Below, one piece after another: positions 20,942 through 22,912 of a DNA stretch of 22,912 bases (positions within the stretch are counted from its first letter, which is position 1; every line of letters starts with the position of its first letter). Source of the DNA: Neelides folsomi (taxonomy: Eukaryota; Arthropoda; Collembola; Neelipleona; Neelidae). Position numbers and translations under genes: made by a program. Location of the stretch: assembly GCA_034687125.1 (NCBI GenBank), contig JAQGBZ010000654.1, forward strand, positions 1-22,912, written 5' to 3'. The notes under the pieces are model-generated. The model ran no database searches and was not told the DNA's origin. It was given only the letters and a program-made list of their open reading frames with translations.

Positions 20942-22912
20942 AATGAATGATGGACCGAGGAAGGAGTGTCTAGCTGAGATTCCAATCCCAACGGACGATT
21001 TCGAATTTGGGGCAAGTGGGGAGAGATAAGGAGAGTTATTATTTTGATTGACTCTTTTACCCTTTCGGGAGCTGTTGAGAAGGTCTTTACACATTCAACC
21101 CATGTTTGTCCCATTATCCCGGGATATTAATGAACCAAGGATGGTTTAAGGGAGAAAAATTTCCGTGTTCAAATTAATAAGTCCCTCGTTTCTTTCACTT
21201 TCCTTCTCTTTTAACAATTTGACCCCGTTTTTCTATTTTTTCTCTTCCTTCTCCTTATTATCAACCAGTAGGGCACAGTGTCTTTAAGAGCCGGAAAGGA
21301 AAAGCCTCCCGGAAGTTAAATTCAATATTCCATAGAGCGTGAATATAAATAATTTTCCCATGGCCATTCCGGGAAAGTTGAGCTTGTTTTTATATAATAA
21401 AACTTTTCTCTCTCTTCATAATCATATGGGGAGTGAAAATACAGGTGAGGTATATGTGCAAATGTAAAAGTATATTTATTATCAATATTTTCCAAGTTGC
21501 ATTTGAAGAGAATGAAATGGAGGAGTTTGGAAATGGAGCTCATCCGTGTACATTGTTCCCAATGTGTGAGTCGCCATAAGTTTGTATGTATGGTTGGATT
21601 ATGCGGACCCTTGAGGCCACGGAGGTTCACATGTGTGTAAATAGAGCATGAAAACCTCGAGCCCTCCACGAACACACTTGATTTGGGATGTTGGCCCTGA
21701 CGGCTTCAAACACTTTTTTCATACTCTTAAAAAGGTATAAATTTGAACTATTTCGTGATCACCTCGATTCCTCTTCGTCCCATCATGCAATATGGATCTC
21801 TTTTGTGGAAACGAAAAGGTTATTAAGTAATGAAAAATACTCTAAATAAGTATGAAAGCTTTAATTGCTTGCTTTTGAAATATTGTTATTTTTATTAAGC
21901 ATAAATGATGGATTTTTGCAAAAAATAAATGCTTTAGGTGTGTTTAGTAAATATACAACTTCGGAGGTCTTTTAAAAATGGTAAGCATGATGTTAAGGTG
22001 ATTTTATGGGTGGGAACGGAGAGTTCAGTAGGTTATTAAACGAATGTGAATTATGGATTTGGAGTCTGGGGTGGGTTTATGATGTCTATGTGGTAGATTA
22101 GGGAAGTGACGGGAGAGGGATGGATTCTCAATCCTGTCACCAGCTGTTTACTCAACCCACATGTTCCTCACAAGAAGGGTCGGATGAAGGAGAAGATGAG
22201 GGGGAGACTCGTTTTCTTCATCCTTCCACATTTTACGTTTTTCTTTATGTAAGTAGAAGTAAGGACGAGGTTCTCCCTTTGATCTCGTGCCTTCACGCGT
22301 TCCATTTACATGAAAACTGGATTACTTAAATGGCCACTTTCCCCAACTACTTTTCTCCTTCCGTATTTTAAAAAAAAATTCTCGATTTGAACCAAAGGAA
22401 TGTTTGGATTCTTAAATGTATCCATTTGAGGCACATGAGGAATTATTTACATAATATTTCCACATGATTACATTTTCCTCTTCATAATGGATCAATTCTG
22501 AATGGGAAGAGCTCAGATGGAGTCGTAGATCAGAATTACACAAGTTTTATGTGTGAGCGGATTTTAATAAAGGAATGGACTCCCATTTGCATTTGGTTAG
22601 AGAGAATTGAAGGGAATTGAAAAGAGGAGCTTGGAGTTATTTGAGCAGCCCACATGGCGGCGTCGGTATTTCCGTCAGTAAACATCTCATATTTACGAAT
22701 GTAGGAGACGTGAAGACAATAGTTTATTATTGGGTCCTTTGCGGCTGTCGAGACCGGATTCGTAGAAAGTCCCTTTGAGGGGAATTTGTGGGAGCATATG
22801 GTCGCCTTATACCAAGAACTCCTTATCCAAATTTTACTAAATCTTAATAAATGGTAACCTTGGGTAAATTTCAAAAATATAGATTACTAGCAATAAAAGG
22901 CGTTAATGATGC
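20942..22912. other. Base-balanced region at the window end, no supportable gene
   Basis: Composition resembles the 10.4-17.4 kb islands: balanced, pyrimidine-rich runs, scattered open frames on both strands (for example 21322-21675 minus, 22120-22329 plus, 22536-22874 minus) with no domains or consistent splice borders. Possibly intronic or regulatory DNA of a gene extending beyond the window. Confidence 0.35.

Overview
The window looks like nuclear DNA of a metazoan, most likely an arthropod. It is AT-rich overall, its genes are split by small GT-AG introns, and there are no bacterial-style operons or ribosome binding sites. The first 5 kb holds one complete gene that I recognise with confidence: a DBHS-family RNA-binding protein, the arthropod NonA / vertebrate NONO-SFPQ-PSPC1 orthologue. 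The style of the AT-rich introns and simple repeats would fit a copepod such as a sea louse, but that is a guess.

Layout. 1-300: AT-rich promoter side with a short phased repeat. About 300-427: 5'UTR exon. 861-5023: nonA coding exons (ten coding exons, 532 codons, every splice phase checked by hand). Four of its introns each carry one copy of a ~65-77 nt element. Each copy has a C box (ATGATGA), a guide GGAATTACCG, a D'-like TTGA and a D box (CTGA). I read these as four paralogous box C/D snoRNAs. The guide is complementary to the universally conserved 18S rRNA stretch CGGTAATTCC, and the D'+5 rule points to the U that is 2'-O-methylated in human (Um627) and yeast (Um578). Each copy sits 68-83 nt upstream of its 3' splice site, the usual place for splicing-coupled animal snoRNAs. 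5146-5316: a foldback element with TA flanks immediately downstream of nonA.

5.3-7.3 kb is AT-rich with nothing recognisable. A base-balanced stretch (7.3-8.1 kb) leads to a convincing signal-peptide first exon at 8093-8162. Its downstream exons were not identified. From 8.2 to 18.7 kb the DNA alternates AT-rich stretches with base-balanced, stop-poor islands that hold palindromes, inverted repeats and two weak candidate terminal exons (14008, 17233). 18686-19118 is a convincing but unrecognised coding segment of about 143 codons, broken by a single +1 frame change exactly at a TTTT run. 19.1-20.7 kb is AT-rich, and 20.7-22.9 kb is base-balanced without a supportable gene.

How the parts work together: the nonA transcript seems to do two jobs, encoding an RNA-binding nuclear protein and releasing four copies of one rRNA-methylation guide from its introns. 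The inverted repeat at its 3' end is notable because DBHS proteins are known to bind transcripts carrying inverted repeats. No link is visible in the sequence between nonA and the partial genes downstream.
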